A DNA stretch of 64,000 nt from Comamonadaceae bacterium CG_4_9_14_3_um_filter_60_33 (GCA_002789915.1 PFUD01000023.1:1-64000); one strand, 5' to 3'; shown: positions 1-13,914, counted from the stretch's first letter. Numbers and translations are program-made. Notes: generated from the letters alone by a model not told the origin.

Positions 1-725
1 CCCTGTAGCGCTTCTCGTACTGCGGGCAGGGGCGGCAAGGCCTTTTCGGCTTCAGCCAACACGCTTTCGTCACCGTACAGTTGCACCAGTGCCAGCAAGC
101 CCTGGCGCGAAACGTCTGGCAAATCACGGGCCACGGCGTTGAGTTCTGCGCTGTCTTTGGCCGCCAGCGCCGCGTGCAGGGCAGCCAGCCGGGGGGCACT
201 CAGCGGCACATCGGCAAGCAGCGCCTTGACCAGCCTGGCGTCGGCCAGATCGATGCTGGGAGACGGCACCCGGGCCGCCTTGAGGCAGTCAAAAGCCAGC
301 GTCAGGATTTCGATGTCGGCCTCCAGCCCGGCGTGGCCGTAGAGCTCGGCACCCAGCTGTAGCGGTTCACGCGTGGCGTGAGGGGAACTGGAGCGGGTAT
401 GCAGCACCGGGCCGCAGTAACACAGGCGGGTGACCCCGGCGCGATTGAGCAAATGAGCGTCAATGCGCGCCACTTGCGGCGTGCAGTCGGCACGCAGGCC
501 CATCATGCGGCCCGAGAGCTGATCGACCAGCTTGAAGGTTTGCAGGTCGAGCGCCTCGCCGGCACCGGTGAGTAGCGATTCGAGGTGTTCGAGCAGAGGC
601 GGCATGACCAACTCGTAGCCATAGCTACGGGCGGTGTCGAGCAAGTCGCGGCGAAGTTCTTCGATGTGGCGGGCCTCGGAAGGCAAGACATCGGCAATGT
701 GATCCGGCAGAACCCAGGCGGACAT
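1..725 (-). CDS. hisZ: ATP phosphoribosyltransferase regulatory subunit HisZ (3' end truncated by window edge)
   Basis: Reverse translation from ATG at 725 gives [54 protein letters not shown]..., a HisS-like class II fold typical of HisZ; open to the window edge. Confidence 0.85.
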   Translation of the reverse strand, partial: MSAWVLPDHIADVLPSEARHIEELRRDLLDTARSYGYELVMPPLLEHLESLLTGAGEALDLQTFKLVDQLSGRMMGLRADCTPQVARIDAHLLNRAGVTRLCYCGPVLHTRSSSPHATREPLQLGAELYGHAGLEADIEILTLAFDCLKAARVPSPSIDLADARLVKALLADVPLSAPRLAALHAALAAKDSAELNAVARDLPDVSRQGLLALVQLYGDESVLAEAEKALPPLPAVREALQ

Positions 726-782
726 GTGATTTTTAGAGGCTGTTAAAGACGCAATTTTACTGGGCAAAAACCCGATAAACGC

Positions 783-971
783 TCAGGTCAGCCACCAAAT
801 CAAGGCCACACCGCTCAGCAGGCTGCACAAGCCGAAAAATCGCAGTTGGCCATCACTCAATTTGAGAATTTGAACAAAGGTTTGGCGCCAGGTGCCGGGC
901 GACATGAAAGGCATGAACCCTTCGATCACCAGCACCAGCGCCATCGCCAGCCAAAAGGTGCTGCTGTCCAA
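783..971 (-). CDS. DUF2065 (YjeT-like) small membrane protein
   Basis: 62 aa, two hydrophobic segments (LAMALVLVIEGFMPFMSP...GLCSLLSGVALIWW), placed between hflC and hisZ as is common. Confidence 0.8.
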   Translation of the reverse strand: MDSSTFWLAMALVLVIEGFMPFMSPGTWRQTFVQILKLSDGQLRFFGLCSLLSGVALIWWLT

Positions 972-985
972 GCCAGCCCCAGTTG

Positions 986-1879
986 TTAGTTCGGTTTGGC
1001 GACCACGCCACCGCGCATGGACTTGAAGAAGTCCGAACTGGAGGGATCCAGCACCATCACGTCGTTCTTGCTGGTGAAAGACGCTTTGTAAGCATCCAGG
1101 CTGCGGTAGAACTGGGCGAATTGGGGATCGCGGCCAAACGCATCGGCGTACAGGCGCGCTGCTTCGGCATCGCCTTCACCCTTGAACTTCTGCGCGTCGC
1201 GGTAGGCGTTGGCCACCGTGACTTCGCGTTGGCGGTCGGCGTCGGCGCGAATTTTTTCGCCCTCGGCAAAACCTGTGGAGCGCAGCTCATTGGCCACGCG
1301 CTTGCGCTCGGCTTCCATGCGGCGGTACACCGATTCGGTGATGGCGTCCACGTAATCGACCCGGGTAATACGCACATCGATCACATCAACACCCCAGGGC
1401 TTGGCACCGCGCACCTGGCTCAAGACCTCAGCCTTGACGTCCTGCATGACTTCTTCACGCTTGGCCGACAACAGCTCTTTCACGGTGCGTTTGTTGACTT
1501 CTTCCTGGAAGGCGTTGCGCACCACGCGGTTGAGCTGGCTCGCGCCGGCCGCCTCGGTCGTGCCGACATTGCGGATGTACTCAGTGGGCTCGGAGATGCG
1601 CCAGCGCACGTACCAGTCGATGACCACGCGCTGCTTCTCGGCGGTCAGCACCGGCTCGTTGTCAGTGCTGTCGAGCGTGAGCAGGCGCTTGTCGATGTAG
1701 GACACGTTTTGGAAGGGCGGTGGCAATTTGAAGTTGAGCCCTGGCTCGGTAATGACTTCCTTGATTTGGCCCAAGGCCAGCACCACACCAAATTGGCGCT
1801 GGTCAACCACAAACAGCATTGAACTGAGAATGGCCAGCACAAAAATAATGCTTGAAAAAACAAATCCTAAGCGGTTCAT
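986..1879 (-). CDS. hflC: protease modulator HflC
   Basis: SPFH/band-7 protein with N-terminal TM; adjacent to hflK. Confidence 0.93.
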   Translation of the reverse strand: MNRLGFVFSSIIFVLAILSSMLFVVDQRQFGVVLALGQIKEVITEPGLNFKLPPPFQNVSYIDKRLLTLDSTDNEPVLTAEKQRVVIDWYVRWRISEPTEYIRNVGTTEAAGASQLNRVVRNAFQEEVNKRTVKELLSAKREEVMQDVKAEVLSQVRGAKPWGVDVIDVRITRVDYVDAITESVYRRMEAERKRVANELRSTGFAEGEKIRADADRQREVTVANAYRDAQKFKGEGDAEAARLYADAFGRDPQFAQFYRSLDAYKASFTSKNDVMVLDPSSSDFFKSMRGGVVAKPN

Positions 1880-1897
1880 GCCTGGCTCCTAACGGGT

Positions 1898-3304
1898 TTA
1901 ACGAGAACGGTCACGTGTCGCATCGCGGGTACGCGCATCCGAAACGCCAGCAGCGGCATTGGCTGGGCTGGGCGAGTTCGTCAACGGCACGGAAGAGCTG
2001 CCTTGGGGTGGCTGGGTGGTCATCTGCATGATCTTGTCAAGCGGCAAATACAACAGGTTCGAGCCCTGCTTTGAATCGATCATGATTTTGGTCACGTTGC
2101 TGTAGATGCCCTGCATGGCGTCGATGTACATGCGGTCGCGCGTCACCTGCGGCGCCTTTTGGTACTCCGCCAGCACCGACTTGAAGCGTTGCGAATCACC
2201 TTCAGCCTGCGCCACGATGCGCGCCTTATAAGCATCGGCCTCTTCCTTCAGGCGCGAAGCCGCACCCACGGCGCGCGGGATGACGTCGTTGGCATAGGCC
2301 TGAGCTTCATTCTTGGCGCGCTCACGCTCCTGGCCGGCCTTGAGCACATCATCAAAAGCAGCTTGCACCTGCTCGGGCGGGCGCACACCACCTTGCTGCA
2401 AGTTGATACCGACCACTTCGATACCCACTTTGTAACGGTCCAGAATGCTTTGCATCATTTCGCGCACGCGCGGTGCGATCTGGTCGCGCTCTTCAGACAA
2501 AGCGCTGTCCATTCTCATCTTGCCGACGACTTCGCGCACGGCCGTTTCGGCAGCCTGCACCACCGCACCAGCCGGGTCCTTGCTTTCAAACAGGAAAGCG
2601 CGCGCATCGTTAAGTCGGTATTGCACGGCAAACTTGATCTCGACAATGTTTTCATCGGCGGTCAGCATGGCAGATTCGCGCAAACCGGTGGCCTTGATGA
2701 CCACATCACGCCCGACATCGACCGAGCGGATTTGTGTGACGAAAACCAGCTCGCTGCGCTGAATCGGGTACGGCAGGCGCCAGTTGAAACCGGCCCCCAC
2801 GGTAGAGTGGTATTTGCCAAACTGGGTGATCACGGCCTGCTGACCTTCCTGCACGATGAAGAAGCCGGTACCGAGCCAGATCAGCACCGCGACCGCGGCC
2901 ACCAGCCCCATGCCGATACCTGCACTTTTCATGTCGGGCTGGAAACCACCGCCACCGCCCGAACCATCACCGCCGCCACCGCGGATGGGAGTGGCACCGC
3001 GACCGCCACCCTTGACGTTGCCGAACAGGCCGCCGAGTTTGCGATTGAAGTCACGCCACAACTCATCGAGGTCCGGCGGGCCCTGGTTGCCGCCGCGCCT
3101 GGGACCCTGCGGGGCCTGGTTGGGTGGCGGCGCATTGTCGTCGTGCGGGGGTTGTTGCGGCGCGTTGCCCTGCGCATCAGGGTCGGCCGGCTTGTCGTCC
3201 GAACGCCCCCAACGCGGGTCATTGAGATTGAACATGCCCCGCAGCCGGGATGGCAATAGCGCCGGGCTAAAAGTCGGTCGTTGAAGTTTCATCGGATCAC
3301 TCAT
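1898..3304 (-). CDS. hflK: FtsH protease activity modulator HflK
   Basis: Gly-rich N-terminus, single TM and SPFH domain; upstream of hflC. Confidence 0.93.
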   Translation of the reverse strand: MSDPMKLQRPTFSPALLPSRLRGMFNLNDPRWGRSDDKPADPDAQGNAPQQPPHDDNAPPPNQAPQGPRRGGNQGPPDLDELWRDFNRKLGGLFGNVKGGGRGATPIRGGGGDGSGGGGGFQPDMKSAGIGMGLVAAVAVLIWLGTGFFIVQEGQQAVITQFGKYHSTVGAGFNWRLPYPIQRSELVFVTQIRSVDVGRDVVIKATGLRESAMLTADENIVEIKFAVQYRLNDARAFLFESKDPAGAVVQAAETAVREVVGKMRMDSALSEERDQIAPRVREMMQSILDRYKVGIEVVGINLQQGGVRPPEQVQAAFDDVLKAGQERERAKNEAQAYANDVIPRAVGAASRLKEEADAYKARIVAQAEGDSQRFKSVLAEYQKAPQVTRDRMYIDAMQGIYSNVTKIMIDSKQGSNLLYLPLDKIMQMTTQPPQGSSSVPLTNSPSPANAAAGVSDARTRDATRDRSR

Positions 3305-4505
3305 CTTTGTTTACCGCCATTGTGCCGAAATTGGCGTCAGCCTCATGGTCAGCATGGAAATCTGGCGCCGTGGACGAACCTGAAGCACTCTTGATTTTCT
3401 CCACCAGCAATTGGCGCAGCAAGGGCACGCCGTCCCCAGTCTGCGCACTCAAAAACACGCGCGGCGTGGCAACGCCTGCCAGATCGTAGAGGTCCTGCAG
3501 CGCTGTGGGGCGCAGGGCGGGGTCAATCTGATCGAGCTTGTTAAAAATCAGCACTTGCGGGATGTCAGCGGCACCGATTTCAGACAATACGCGTTGCACC
3601 TCGGCGATTTGCTCAACGTGGTTGGGACTCGAAAAATCGACCACATGCAGCAACAGGTCGGCATCGACGGCTTCCTGCAAAGTGGCCTGAAACGCGTTGA
3701 CCAGCCCGTGCGGCAGGTCGCGGATAAAACCGACCGTGTCCGACAAAGACACCACGCGCCCCAATTCGCCCAGGTACAGCTGCCGGGTGGTGGTGTCGAG
3801 CGTGGCGAACAACTGGTCAGCGGCATAGACACGCGCCTTGACCAGCGCATTGAAGAGCGTGGACTTGCCGGCGTTGGTGTAGCCCACCAGCGAAATATTG
3901 AAAGCATCGCGGCGCGAGCGCTGGCGCCGCTGCGTGGTGCGCTGGCGCTTGACCTTGACGAGCCGCTCCTTGATGCGCTTGATGCTGTCACCGATCATGC
4001 GCCGGTCGAGTTCGATCTGCGATTCACCCGGCCCGCCGCGCATGCCAATACCGCCGCTTTGCCGCTCCAGGTGCGACCAGCGCCGCACCAGGCGGGTGCT
4101 CAGGTACTGCAGGCGGGCCAGTTCGACCTGTAGTTTGCCTTCGTGGCTGCGCGCGCGCTGGGCAAAAATTTGCAGAATCAGCAGAGTGCGGTCATTGACC
4201 GGCAGCTCAAGGTGACGCTCTAAATTCCGCTGTTGCGCGGGGCTGAGGCTTTGGTCGAAAAGAATTTCCTGCACGCCCAGTTGGATGGCGAGTTGCTTGA
4301 TTTCGTCGGCCTTGCCGCTGCCGATGAAAAGGGCGGCATCGGGCGCCTTGCGCTTGCAAGTCAGGCGCGCCACGGGTGTGAGCCCAGCGGTCTGCGCCAA
4401 CAGACCCAGCTCTTCGAGTTCGGTATCAAAAAAGGGAAGACCCAAATCGACCCCCACCAGCAGGGCGGGGGTGATGGGGCGCTCAGGCTGCTGCAGGTTG
4501 GTCAC
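3297..4505 (-). CDS. hflX: GTPase HflX
   Basis: GTPase motifs [22 protein letters not shown]; likely GTG start at 4505, since the longer ORF runs into hfq. Confidence 0.92.
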   Translation of the reverse strand: MTNLQQPERPITPALLVGVDLGLPFFDTELEELGLLAQTAGLTPVARLTCKRKAPDAALFIGSGKADEIKQLAIQLGVQEILFDQSLSPAQQRNLERHLELPVNDRTLLILQIFAQRARSHEGKLQVELARLQYLSTRLVRRWSHLERQSGGIGMRGGPGESQIELDRRMIGDSIKRIKERLVKVKRQRTTQRRQRSRRDAFNISLVGYTNAGKSTLFNALVKARVYAADQLFATLDTTTRQLYLGELGRVVSLSDTVGFIRDLPHGLVNAFQATLQEAVDADLLLHVVDFSSPNHVEQIAEVQRVLSEIGAADIPQVLIFNKLDQIDPALRPTALQDLYDLAGVATPRVFLSAQTGDGVPLLRQLLVEKIKSASGSSTAPDFHADHEADANFGTMAVNKDE

Positions 4506-4731
4506 CCTCGGCGACTGAGAAATTGACAGCCCGACCGGGAACAATGGTCGAAATGGCGTGCTTGTAAACCATTTGCGTCACGGTGTTGCGCAACAACACC
4601 ACATACTGATCGAACGATTCGATCTGACCTTGCAACTTGATGCCATTGACCAAATAAATTGAGACGGGCACATGCTCCCGGCGCAAAGTGTTCAGAAATG
4701 GGTCTTGTAGGAGTTGGCCTTTGTTATTCAC
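4483..4731 (-). CDS. hfq: RNA chaperone Hfq
   Basis: [47 protein letters not shown]...[17 protein letters not shown] start at 4731 preceded by GGAGAATATC. Confidence 0.97.
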   Translation of the reverse strand: MNNKGQLLQDPFLNTLRREHVPVSIYLVNGIKLQGQIESFDQYVVLLRNTVTQMVYKHAISTIVPGRAVNFSVAEGDQPAAA

Positions 4732-4849
4732 GATATTCTCCGTGTTCGGAAATTTAAGAAGCAGTGACGATACCACAGTGACATCCGCATTCCCGGTGAC
4801 CGCCAGCTAAATCCTCAAGAAATTGACTGAATGCAACAACCGATGCGGT

Positions 4850-6187
4850 TTACGCTGTCTTGTCTGCAAACGGATTGGTCGAAGTTTTGAACTCGATGCG
4901 CAAGGGCGTGCCGACCAGATCGAAGGCCTGACGAAAACGCCCTTCCAGAAAACGCTTGTAGGCATCGGTCACATGCTCGAGCGAATTGCCGTGAATGACG
5001 ATGACAGGCGGATTCATGCCGCCCTGGTGGGCATAGCGCAGTTTGGGCCGGAACATGCCGCCGCGCTTGGGGCTCTGGAATTGCACCGCCTCGAGGAGCA
5101 AGCGCGTCAGCACCGGCGTTGACATCTTGCAGTTGGCCGCCTTATAGGCCTGCGCAATGGAAGCCCACAAAGGCCCCAGACCCTGGCGTTTTTGTGCCGA
5201 AATGAAGTGCAGATTGGCAAATTTCAAAAAAGGCAGGCGGGTTTCGATGGAACGTTTGACCAGTTCGCGCTGGTACTCGTCCACAGCATCCCATTTGTTG
5301 ACGGCCAGCACCACGGCACGACCATTTTCCAGAATGTAGCCGGCAATGTGAGCGTCCTGGTCGGTCACACCCTGGGTGGCGTCGATCAGCAACAGCACGA
5401 CGTGGGCGGTCTCGATAGCCTGCAGCGTCTTGACCACTGAAAACTTCTCGATGGCTTCGAACACCTTGCCGCGTCGGCGCAAACCCGCCGTGTCGATCAA
5501 TTCAAACTTTTGCCCATTGCGCTCAAACGGCACCGAAATCGCATCGCGCGTGGTGCCGGGCAAATCAAACGCCACCAGGCGTTCTTCGCCCAGCCAGACG
5601 TTGATTAAGGTAGATTTGCCGACATTGGGCCGACCGGCGACCGCCAGCTTGATGACGCCGGGTTGCTCTTCCTCTTCAGCCTCTTCTTCAGCAGGCGCAA
5701 TCGCTTGCAAAGCCAGATCAACGAGCGGCCGAACGCCCTGGTTATGGGCGGCCGACACCGGGTGCACTTCACCCAGCCCCAATTCATAGAACTCAACCAA
5801 CTGGCCGCTGGCGACCAAGCCTTCGGCCTTGTTGGCGACCAGCAAACAGGGCTTGCCCAGACGTCGTAGGTAGTTGGCAATGTCGTGGTCCTGCGCTGAG
5901 ACACCGGCGCGGGCGTCGACCAGAAAAATGACCACGTCGGCCTCGGCCACGGCCTGGCGCGTTTGCTTGGCCATTTCCTTGTAGATGCCGGCATCGGCAT
6001 CGGGCTCGAAGCCGCCGGTGTCGATCACGATGTACTCGTGCTTGCCTTGTTTGCCGTTGCCGTAATGCCGGTCACGCGTCAAACCTGCGAAATCTGCCAC
6101 GATGGCATCGCGCGATTTGGTTAAGCGGTTGAACAAGGTCGATTTGCCGACGTTGGGTCGCCCGACCAATGCCAATACAGGTTTCAT
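4850..6187 (-). CDS. der: ribosome biogenesis GTPase Der
   Basis: Two tandem GTPase domains ([24 protein letters not shown]) and a KH-like C-terminus. Confidence 0.97.
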   Translation of the reverse strand: MKPVLALVGRPNVGKSTLFNRLTKSRDAIVADFAGLTRDRHYGNGKQGKHEYIVIDTGGFEPDADAGIYKEMAKQTRQAVAEADVVIFLVDARAGVSAQDHDIANYLRRLGKPCLLVANKAEGLVASGQLVEFYELGLGEVHPVSAAHNQGVRPLVDLALQAIAPAEEEAEEEEQPGVIKLAVAGRPNVGKSTLINVWLGEERLVAFDLPGTTRDAISVPFERNGQKFELIDTAGLRRRGKVFEAIEKFSVVKTLQAIETAHVVLLLIDATQGVTDQDAHIAGYILENGRAVVLAVNKWDAVDEYQRELVKRSIETRLPFLKFANLHFISAQKRQGLGPLWASIAQAYKAANCKMSTPVLTRLLLEAVQFQSPKRGGMFRPKLRYAHQGGMNPPVIVIHGNSLEHVTDAYKRFLEGRFRQAFDLVGTPLRIEFKTSTNPFADKTA

Positions 6188-6214
6188 GCCGAAATATCCG
6201 TGAAAGAGTGCATG

Positions 6215-7351
6215 CTATTCAGGCTGAAAACCATACACACCGCCATTGCGCGTGACCACCACCAGGGTGTCCGCAGCCACCACCGGCGTGACGGCAATGG
6301 CCGAGCCATCGGTGCTCAGGCGGGTCAACAAGCTGCCGTCAGTGCGCGACACAAAGTGCACCAATCCGGTGGCATCACCCAGAACCACCGAGCGTCCCAA
6401 CACCAGTGGCGCACTTAAAGTTCGGTAACGCAGGCGCTCCGAAGTCCAGACCGGTTCGCCATCGCTGCGGCGCCAGGCCAGCAAAGTGCCATCACTTTCG
6501 ACGCCGTAAACCTGGCTTTCATCGCCTTGCAGGCCCATGTTGCCAACCGCCGGGCGCTTCCAGATGACTGAACCGCGTTGAGTATCAATACAGCCCACTG
6601 CGCTTTGAAAAGCGCGCGCGCAGACCTCATCACCCTGACGGCTGACGCCGCCCACCAAGTCCACCAGGCGTTCAATGTCGTTGGTGCCGCGCGGCGAGGC
6701 CAGTGCCGCGTCCCACACCACGTTGCCATTGAGTGGGTTCATGCCAACCAGGTGACCTGCCAGCCCGGCCACCAAAGTATTGCCCATGGGCATCAAAATA
6801 CCCGCCTGGCGCAACACCAGGGCCTCGCCGGGGCGCTGCTGCTGCCAGAGCTTGCGCCCGCTGCGGGCGTCGAAAGCTGTCACACCACGGTCGGCAGCCA
6901 GCACAAAGACGCGCTCGCCAGCCACCAGCGGAGCGGTGAAAACCTGCGCCGGCAAACGCGCGCGCCACAAAATCTGGCCGGCTTCCAGCACCACCAGTTC
7001 GTTGGCGCGCGTGACCACAGCGGCAAAGCGGCCGTCACTGCCTACACCGGCCGAAATTGGCGCGCCCACTGAAACACGCCAGAGCGACACACCGGTGCGC
7101 GCATTGAGCGACTGCACCACGCCATCAGCGCCGGCAAGCGTGACAGCTGCGCCATCTACCTTGATCTGCAACGGGAAATCAACCGGCGCAATTTTGCTGT
7201 TCCAGGCAGTGCGCACCCCAAGCAGCGCTGGATTGGCACCCAGCTCTGCTGGCTTGATCTGGTCGGGGCCACTGGAACAGGCCGACAAGGCGGCCGCCAG
7301 CACCACCGCCAGCAGTGGGCGCAAGGAACCAACAGAGAAATACTTTGCCAT
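6215..7351 (-). CDS. bamB: outer membrane assembly lipoprotein BamB
   Basis: Lipobox LSACSSG, PQQ-like beta-propeller repeats, next to der. Confidence 0.93.
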   Translation of the reverse strand: MAKYFSVGSLRPLLAVVLAAALSACSSGPDQIKPAELGANPALLGVRTAWNSKIAPVDFPLQIKVDGAAVTLAGADGVVQSLNARTGVSLWRVSVGAPISAGVGSDGRFAAVVTRANELVVLEAGQILWRARLPAQVFTAPLVAGERVFVLAADRGVTAFDARSGRKLWQQQRPGEALVLRQAGILMPMGNTLVAGLAGHLVGMNPLNGNVVWDAALASPRGTNDIERLVDLVGGVSRQGDEVCARAFQSAVGCIDTQRGSVIWKRPAVGNMGLQGDESQVYGVESDGTLLAWRRSDGEPVWTSERLRYRTLSAPLVLGRSVVLGDATGLVHFVSRTDGSLLTRLSTDGSAIAVTPVVAADTLVVVTRNGGVYGFQPE

Positions 7352-7357
7352 GATGAA

Positions 7358-8035
7358 TTACTTTCCGGCCGCAGTGGCCACTTGCGCTTGAAGACCGACA
7401 TCGACGCCTAAAGCATTCAGCTTGACCTCGACCAGACGACGGTATTCGGTGCGAGGATCGAACAGGCGGTAAGCCTTGTTGTATTCGGCAAGTGCCTTGA
7501 CCTTGTCGCCTTGCAAGGAATAGACATCCCCCTTGCGATCAGCCACCAGCGCCTCAAAACTAGCCGGATAAGCGCGGTTCAAGAGACCCAGGGCTTCATC
7601 GTAATTCTTGTTCTCAATGGCCAACGCAGCCAGACGCAAACGCGCCAGCGCCTGGTAACCCGCATCAGACGACTTGTCGGCCACCCAGGTCAACGCAGCC
7701 TTGGCGGCATCGGGCTTGTTCAGATTGATGTACTGCCGTGCCACCAGCAAACCTGATTGCTGGGCATAGGCCGTGCCCGTGAATTTGTCTTTCATGTCGC
7801 CAAACACGCGGTCCATGCGCGCCGCATCAGCTGACTGCACGGCACGTTCCATCTCATCAAAAAGAACAGCGGCCTGCTGGGCCTGACTGCGCTGCCAATA
7901 ATTGTAAAAATTCCAACTGGCAAAGGCGCCCAAAACGACAATGATCGCCCAGGTGATGGCATTGCCGTACTGCTTCCAGAAATGCTTGATCTGGTCGAGT
8001 TGTTCTTGTTCTTCGAGGTCTAATTGTTTGGCCAT
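7358..8035 (-). CDS. YfgM-like tetratricopeptide membrane protein
   Basis: MAKQLDLEEQEQLDQIKHFWKQYGNAITW... TM plus TPR; between bamB and hisS. Confidence 0.88.
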   Translation of the reverse strand: MAKQLDLEEQEQLDQIKHFWKQYGNAITWAIIVVLGAFASWNFYNYWQRSQAQQAAVLFDEMERAVQSADAARMDRVFGDMKDKFTGTAYAQQSGLLVARQYINLNKPDAAKAALTWVADKSSDAGYQALARLRLAALAIENKNYDEALGLLNRAYPASFEALVADRKGDVYSLQGDKVKALAEYNKAYRLFDPRTEYRRLVEVKLNALGVDVGLQAQVATAAGK

Positions 8036-8046
8036 GGGGGTTCCGA

Positions 8047-9363
8047 TTAAGCGGCTGATTGTAGGGTGGCGGCCCAGTTGGCCACATCGGCCAGCGCGAG
8101 CACCTGCTGGGCGGCGCTGGCGTCGCGCAAGGGTTTGACCGTGACCTGACGGGCCTGGATTTCGTCCGGGCCAAAAATCAGGGCAAAGCGTGCGCCGCTG
8201 GCGTCGGCGCGTTTGAATTGGCTCTTCATGCTGCCCATGGCCGTGCCACTGCCGGCATGCATCTGCACGCTGGTGCCCGCCGCGCGCAGGGCTTGCAGCG
8301 TTGACAACACCAGCGGCAAGGCCGAGGCATCGGTGACGACGGCATAGGCGTCCAGCGCCGGGCTCACGTCGGGCAAACCCGACTCTTTGGCCAGCGCCAG
8401 CACGCGGTCAACACCCAGCGCCCAACCCACGGCGGGGGCCGGTTTGCCGCCCAACTGCTCAAACAAGTAGTCGTAGCGGCCGCCCGCACAGACCGTGCCC
8501 TGCGCACCCAAGCGGTCGGTAACGAACTCGAACACCGTCAGGTTGTAGTAGTCCATGCCGCGCACCAGGCGCGGGTTCACGGTGTAGGCCACGCCATTGG
8601 CTTGCAAGATGTCGGTCAGCGCCTTGAAATGCGCCAGCGACTCAGCGCCCAGAAAGTCGAGCAATTTGGGCGCGGCTTCAATGAGCGCCTGCATGTGCGG
8701 GTTTTTGCTGTCGAGGATACGCAGCGGATTGCTGTAAAGGCGGCGTTTGGCGTCTTCGTCGAGCTGCTCGGCGTGCTGCTCAAAGTGGGCAATGAGCGCC
8801 TTGCGGTGCGCCAACCGCTCAGACGCCTGGCCCAGGCTGTTGAGCTCCAGACGCACGTCAAGCAGGCCGATCTCCTGCCAAAGCGCATGCGCCATCAGAA
8901 TCAGTTCGGCATCAACTTCTGCGCCAGCAAAGCCCAGCGCCTCGGCGCCGATCTGATCAAACTGGCGGTAGCGGCCTTTTTGCGGACGTTCATGGCGAAA
9001 CATCGGCCCGATGTAATACAGACGTTTGCCGCCGTCATAGAGCAGGTTGTGCTCCAGCGCGGCGCGCACCACGCCTGCGGTGGCCTCGGGGCGCAGCGTC
9101 AACGAATCGCCATTGAGCCGGTCCTCAAAGCAGTACATTTCTTTTTCGACAATGTCGGTCACCTCACCCAGGCCCCGGATGAACAGCGGCGTGCGCTCAA
9201 CGATGGGCGTGCGGATATTGCGGTAGGCGTAGCGTGCCATCAGCGCGCGCACCTTGGCCTCCAACCACTCGACGGCAGCCGAGTCGGGCGGCAACACGTC
9301 GTTCATGCCTTTGACGGCGGTGAGTTTTTCTATTTTTTGGGAGATAGGTTCAGTCATGGACAT
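8047..9363 (-). CDS. hisS: histidine--tRNA ligase
   Basis: Class II aaRS motifs, [15 protein letters not shown]. Confidence 0.97.
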   Translation of the reverse strand: MSMTEPISQKIEKLTAVKGMNDVLPPDSAAVEWLEAKVRALMARYAYRNIRTPIVERTPLFIRGLGEVTDIVEKEMYCFEDRLNGDSLTLRPEATAGVVRAALEHNLLYDGGKRLYYIGPMFRHERPQKGRYRQFDQIGAEALGFAGAEVDAELILMAHALWQEIGLLDVRLELNSLGQASERLAHRKALIAHFEQHAEQLDEDAKRRLYSNPLRILDSKNPHMQALIEAAPKLLDFLGAESLAHFKALTDILQANGVAYTVNPRLVRGMDYYNLTVFEFVTDRLGAQGTVCAGGRYDYLFEQLGGKPAPAVGWALGVDRVLALAKESGLPDVSPALDAYAVVTDASALPLVLSTLQALRAAGTSVQMHAGSGTAMGSMKSQFKRADASGARFALIFGPDEIQARQVTVKPLRDASAAQQVLALADVANWAATLQSAA

Positions 9364-9368
9364 TCAAA

Positions 9369-10639
<1,271 letters not shown>

Positions 10640-10643
<4 letters not shown>

Positions 10644-11515
10644 TTCACCTCAAATCGGGCCACATTGGCTTTGCTCATGGACACCACGTCCAGAGGCTGC
10701 CCGCGCACGGTCACATCCACTTTATCCGCCCGCCCCAGCACCACCGACAGGGGCAAGGCACCGTCAAGTTGAAGCACTTCACCTGCTTCCAGCAATCGGC
10801 GCAATTGCACGACGCCGTTGGCGTCCGTGATCTCGACCCAGCAAGTATCACGAGCTTGCAACATCAAGGCCGGCGCCGTCTCCGCGTCGGGGCGTGTGCT
10901 GGTCTCTTGAACTGGCGTGACCTGTACCTGCGCGGCCTGCGACAGGGCGCTGGTATCGGCCGGCAGGCTGGTGGCTGCAGAAATAAGCGGCGTGACAGCC
11001 GTGGTGACCTGACCGGACGGACTCTCAGACAGGGCTACTTCGCTGCGCGAAACGGCATCCAGACGGTTGATCTCAGGCCAGAAGACAATTGCCAAAATCC
11101 CCAGGACCAACGAGAAAGCGCCAATGCTCAGAGGGCTGATCAAGCGGCTTGCCAGGGGCTCGCCCAGTGCAAATCGGCCGGTTTTTATGGGCGTATTGAG
11201 GCCTGCAAGGCTGGTCTTGACGCGGCGAATTTCACTTTTAGGCAGTGCTGCCATAACGGCTGTTGAGTCGATTTTGAGCACGCGGCACATGCTGGCCGCC
11301 AAACCACGCGCGAAAACGACGTCCATCAAGTCATCAAAACGATCAGCTTCGAGAGCTTCGAGCTTGGGCACGGGCACTTTCAGCATGGCCGCCAAAATGC
11401 AAACCTGCAGGCCCTGGGCCTCTCGCGCGGCTCTTAGCATAGAACCGGCCGAGGCGCTGCCAGACACCGGACCTGCGGCAGGCACCGGCTGATCACGCTG
11501 GATTGGCTCATTCAT
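10640..11515 (-). CDS. rodZ: RodZ-like helix-turn-helix membrane protein
   Basis: Xre-type N-terminal HTH, single TM, C-terminal DUF4115-like domain ([42 protein letters not shown]). Confidence 0.82.
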
Positions 11516-12335
11516 CAAACGCTCCAAGCCGGTAAGAAGCCGCTTCTTTTGACTGCGGAAAGCGCTTGTCCAGTTGATTGGCGAGCTGCAGCATCGCGAC
11601 CCGATCGGTCATCCGGTTTTCTACCTTGATGCCTAGCCACAGCGTCTCGGCATTGGCCCATTCGCTGTTGTTGAGGCGCCGGATATAAAACTGGGCCCTG
11701 GCAAATTCACCATTTTGAAACAGCAAGTTGGCCAGGTTGTAACCGGTGACGGGATTGGCTGCATCGTACTCATACGATTTAAGCAGGCTCTGCTCGGCCT
11801 CACGCCGCTGCCCTGCCCTGATCTGGCAGAGTCCCTGGGTCATGAAGGTTTTGGCGCGCTCGCCGTAAGCGGGGTTTGCCAATGCCTTGGAAAAATCGTC
11901 CAGGGCCTCGGGATAGCGCTCTTGCTGGCAGCGCAACCAGCCCAGATTGTGCAGAATGTTGGGATCGCGCGGACGCAGCGAGAGCGCCTTCATGAAACTG
12001 TCCTGCGCCAGCGAAAATTCATTGAGACGCATGTAAATCAGCCCCCGCAAATTGTGGGCATCGGCAAAATTGGGGTCGGCAGCCAGCGCCAGTTTGACTT
12101 CGTCGAGCGCAATGGCTGTTTTGCCCTGTTCCAGGTAGCCCATCGCCAACTCCACCCGAATGCGCGCTCTTTTTCGGTCGCTGGATTCGTCTGATTCCGT
12201 CACAAGATCGGTGCGGCCACTCGCACCATACTCTGAGGTACTGGCACAACCGGTCAACAAGGCGCTGCCAAGCAGGGCCAGCAACAAACCCGGCCACAAG
12301 CAGTCGCACCGAAAAATTATCAACAATCGGTTCAC
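11508..12335 (-). CDS. pilF: type IV pilus biogenesis/stability lipoprotein PilW/PilF
   Basis: TPR lipoprotein (LLTGCAST) next to rlmN; GTG start at 12335 chosen over the longer ORF. Confidence 0.87.
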   Translation of the reverse strand: MNRLLIIFRCDCLWPGLLLALLGSALLTGCASTSEYGASGRTDLVTESDESSDRKRARIRVELAMGYLEQGKTAIALDEVKLALAADPNFADAHNLRGLIYMRLNEFSLAQDSFMKALSLRPRDPNILHNLGWLRCQQERYPEALDDFSKALANPAYGERAKTFMTQGLCQIRAGQRREAEQSLLKSYEYDAANPVTGYNLANLLFQNGEFARAQFYIRRLNNSEWANAETLWLGIKVENRMTDRVAMLQLANQLDKRFPQSKEAASYRLGAFDE

Positions 12336-13480
12336 GATAATTCTCCTGAGACGGTGCTGGCCGAATCCTGCTGCGAATGCGGCCGCAAGGTTCTGTTGCG
12401 TTCCATCCGGACCATCACCCGGGTGCGGTCCTTGACGTCGCCAGCCAGTTGACCGCAAGCCGCATCGATGTCATCACCGCGGGTTTTACGAACCGTGGTG
12501 GTGATGCCTGCGTCGTTGAGGATTCTGGCGAACGCCTGCACACGTTCCGGTTTAGAACGTAGCAAGCCGGAGGCCGGAAAGGGGTTGAATGGAATCAGAT
12601 TGAATTTGCACCAGGCCCCCGGGTGGGCCTTGACCCGCTCTACCAACTGACGAGCGCAAGCATCGGTGTCGTTGACGCCGTCGAGCATGCAGTATTCAAA
12701 GGTAACGAAATCGCGCGGCGCAAAAGCCAGGTAGCGATGGCACGCCGCCATCAGCTGCGCCAGCGGGTACTTCAGGTTCAGCGGCACCAGGCTGTCGCGC
12801 AGTGCATCGTTAGGGGCATGTAGCGACACGGCCAGCGCCACCGGGCAGTCTTGCGCCAGCCGGTCGATCATGGGCACGATGCCCGAGGTGGATACCGTCA
12901 CCCGGCGCCTTGACAAGCCGTAGCCGTGGTCATCGCGCATGACCTTCAGCGCAGGCACCAGCGCACCGTAGTTCTGTAGTGGCTCGCCCATGCCCATCAT
13001 CACCACATTGGAAATGACGCGCTCGTTGCGCTGCAGGTGTTGCCGCAAGAAATGCTCGGCAAACCAAAGCTGGGCAATGATTTCACCGGTTGTGAGGTTG
13101 CGGCTGAAGCCTTGGTGCCCAGTTGAGCAAAACCGGCATCCGACGGCGCAACCGGCTTGGGAAGAAATGCACAGGGTGCCACGGTCTTCTTCGGGGATGA
13201 AGACCGTCTCAATGGCGTTGCCACCGCCCACATCGAACAACCACTTGATGGTGCCGTCCGACGAAATATGCTGCGAGACGACCGCCAATGGCTCGATCCG
13301 GGCGCTGGTCTTGAGCTTTTCGCGCAGCGATTTCGCCAGGTCGGTCATGTCTTCGAATCGACGCGCGCCCTTTTGGTGAATCCAGCGAAAGAGTTGCACG
13401 GCGCGAAAGCGCTTCTCGCCCAACCGCTCGCAAAAGACGGTCAGGCCCTCAAGATCGAGATCGAGCAGGTTAACCGTCAT
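12332..13480 (-). CDS. rlmN: 23S rRNA (adenine(2503)-C(2))-methyltransferase RlmN
   Basis: Radical SAM motif [11 protein letters not shown]; start MTVNLLDLD at 13480. Confidence 0.96.
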   Translation of the reverse strand: MTVNLLDLDLEGLTVFCERLGEKRFRAVQLFRWIHQKGARRFEDMTDLAKSLREKLKTSARIEPLAVVSQHISSDGTIKWLFDVGGGNAIETVFIPEEDRGTLCISSQAGCAVGCRFCSTGHQGFSRNLTTGEIIAQLWFAEHFLRQHLQRNERVISNVVMMGMGEPLQNYGALVPALKVMRDDHGYGLSRRRVTVSTSGIVPMIDRLAQDCPVALAVSLHAPNDALRDSLVPLNLKYPLAQLMAACHRYLAFAPRDFVTFEYCMLDGVNDTDACARQLVERVKAHPGAWCKFNLIPFNPFPASGLLRSKPERVQAFARILNDAGITTTVRKTRGDDIDAACGQLAGDVKDRTRVMVRMERNRTLRPHSQQDSASTVSGELS

Positions 13481-13488
13481 GCCAAAAA

Positions 13489-13914
13489 TCAACGCTCGTA
13501 AATATTCATGCCGGGGAAGAAAAACGCCATTTCAACGGCAGCGGTTTCGGCCGCGTCGGAGCCGTGCACCGCGTTGGCATCAATGCTGTCGGCAAAATCG
13601 GCGCGAATGGTGCCGGCGTCGGCCTTTTTCGGATCAGTGGCGCCCATGAGCTCGCGATTTTTCAGCACGGCATTCTCGCCTTCGAGCACTTGAATCATGA
13701 CCGGACCGGAAATCATGAAGTCCACCAAATCCTTGAAAAAAGGGCGCGCTTTGTGCACGGCGTAAAAGGCCTCGGCCTCGGCGCGCGACAGTTGTGCCAT
13801 TTTGGCAGCGGCGATTTTCAGGCCTGCGGCCTCGAAGCGGGCGTAGATTTGGCCGATCACGTTTTTGGCGACGGCGTCGGGTTTGATGATGGAAAGGGTG
13901 CGTTCAAGGGTCAT
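13489..13914 (-). CDS. ndk: nucleoside diphosphate kinase
   Basis: [21 protein letters not shown]...NAVHGSDA active-site His motif. Confidence 0.97.
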   Translation of the reverse strand: MTLERTLSIIKPDAVAKNVIGQIYARFEAAGLKIAAAKMAQLSRAEAEAFYAVHKARPFFKDLVDFMISGPVMIQVLEGENAVLKNRELMGATDPKKADAGTIRADFADSIDANAVHGSDAAETAAVEMAFFFPGMNIYER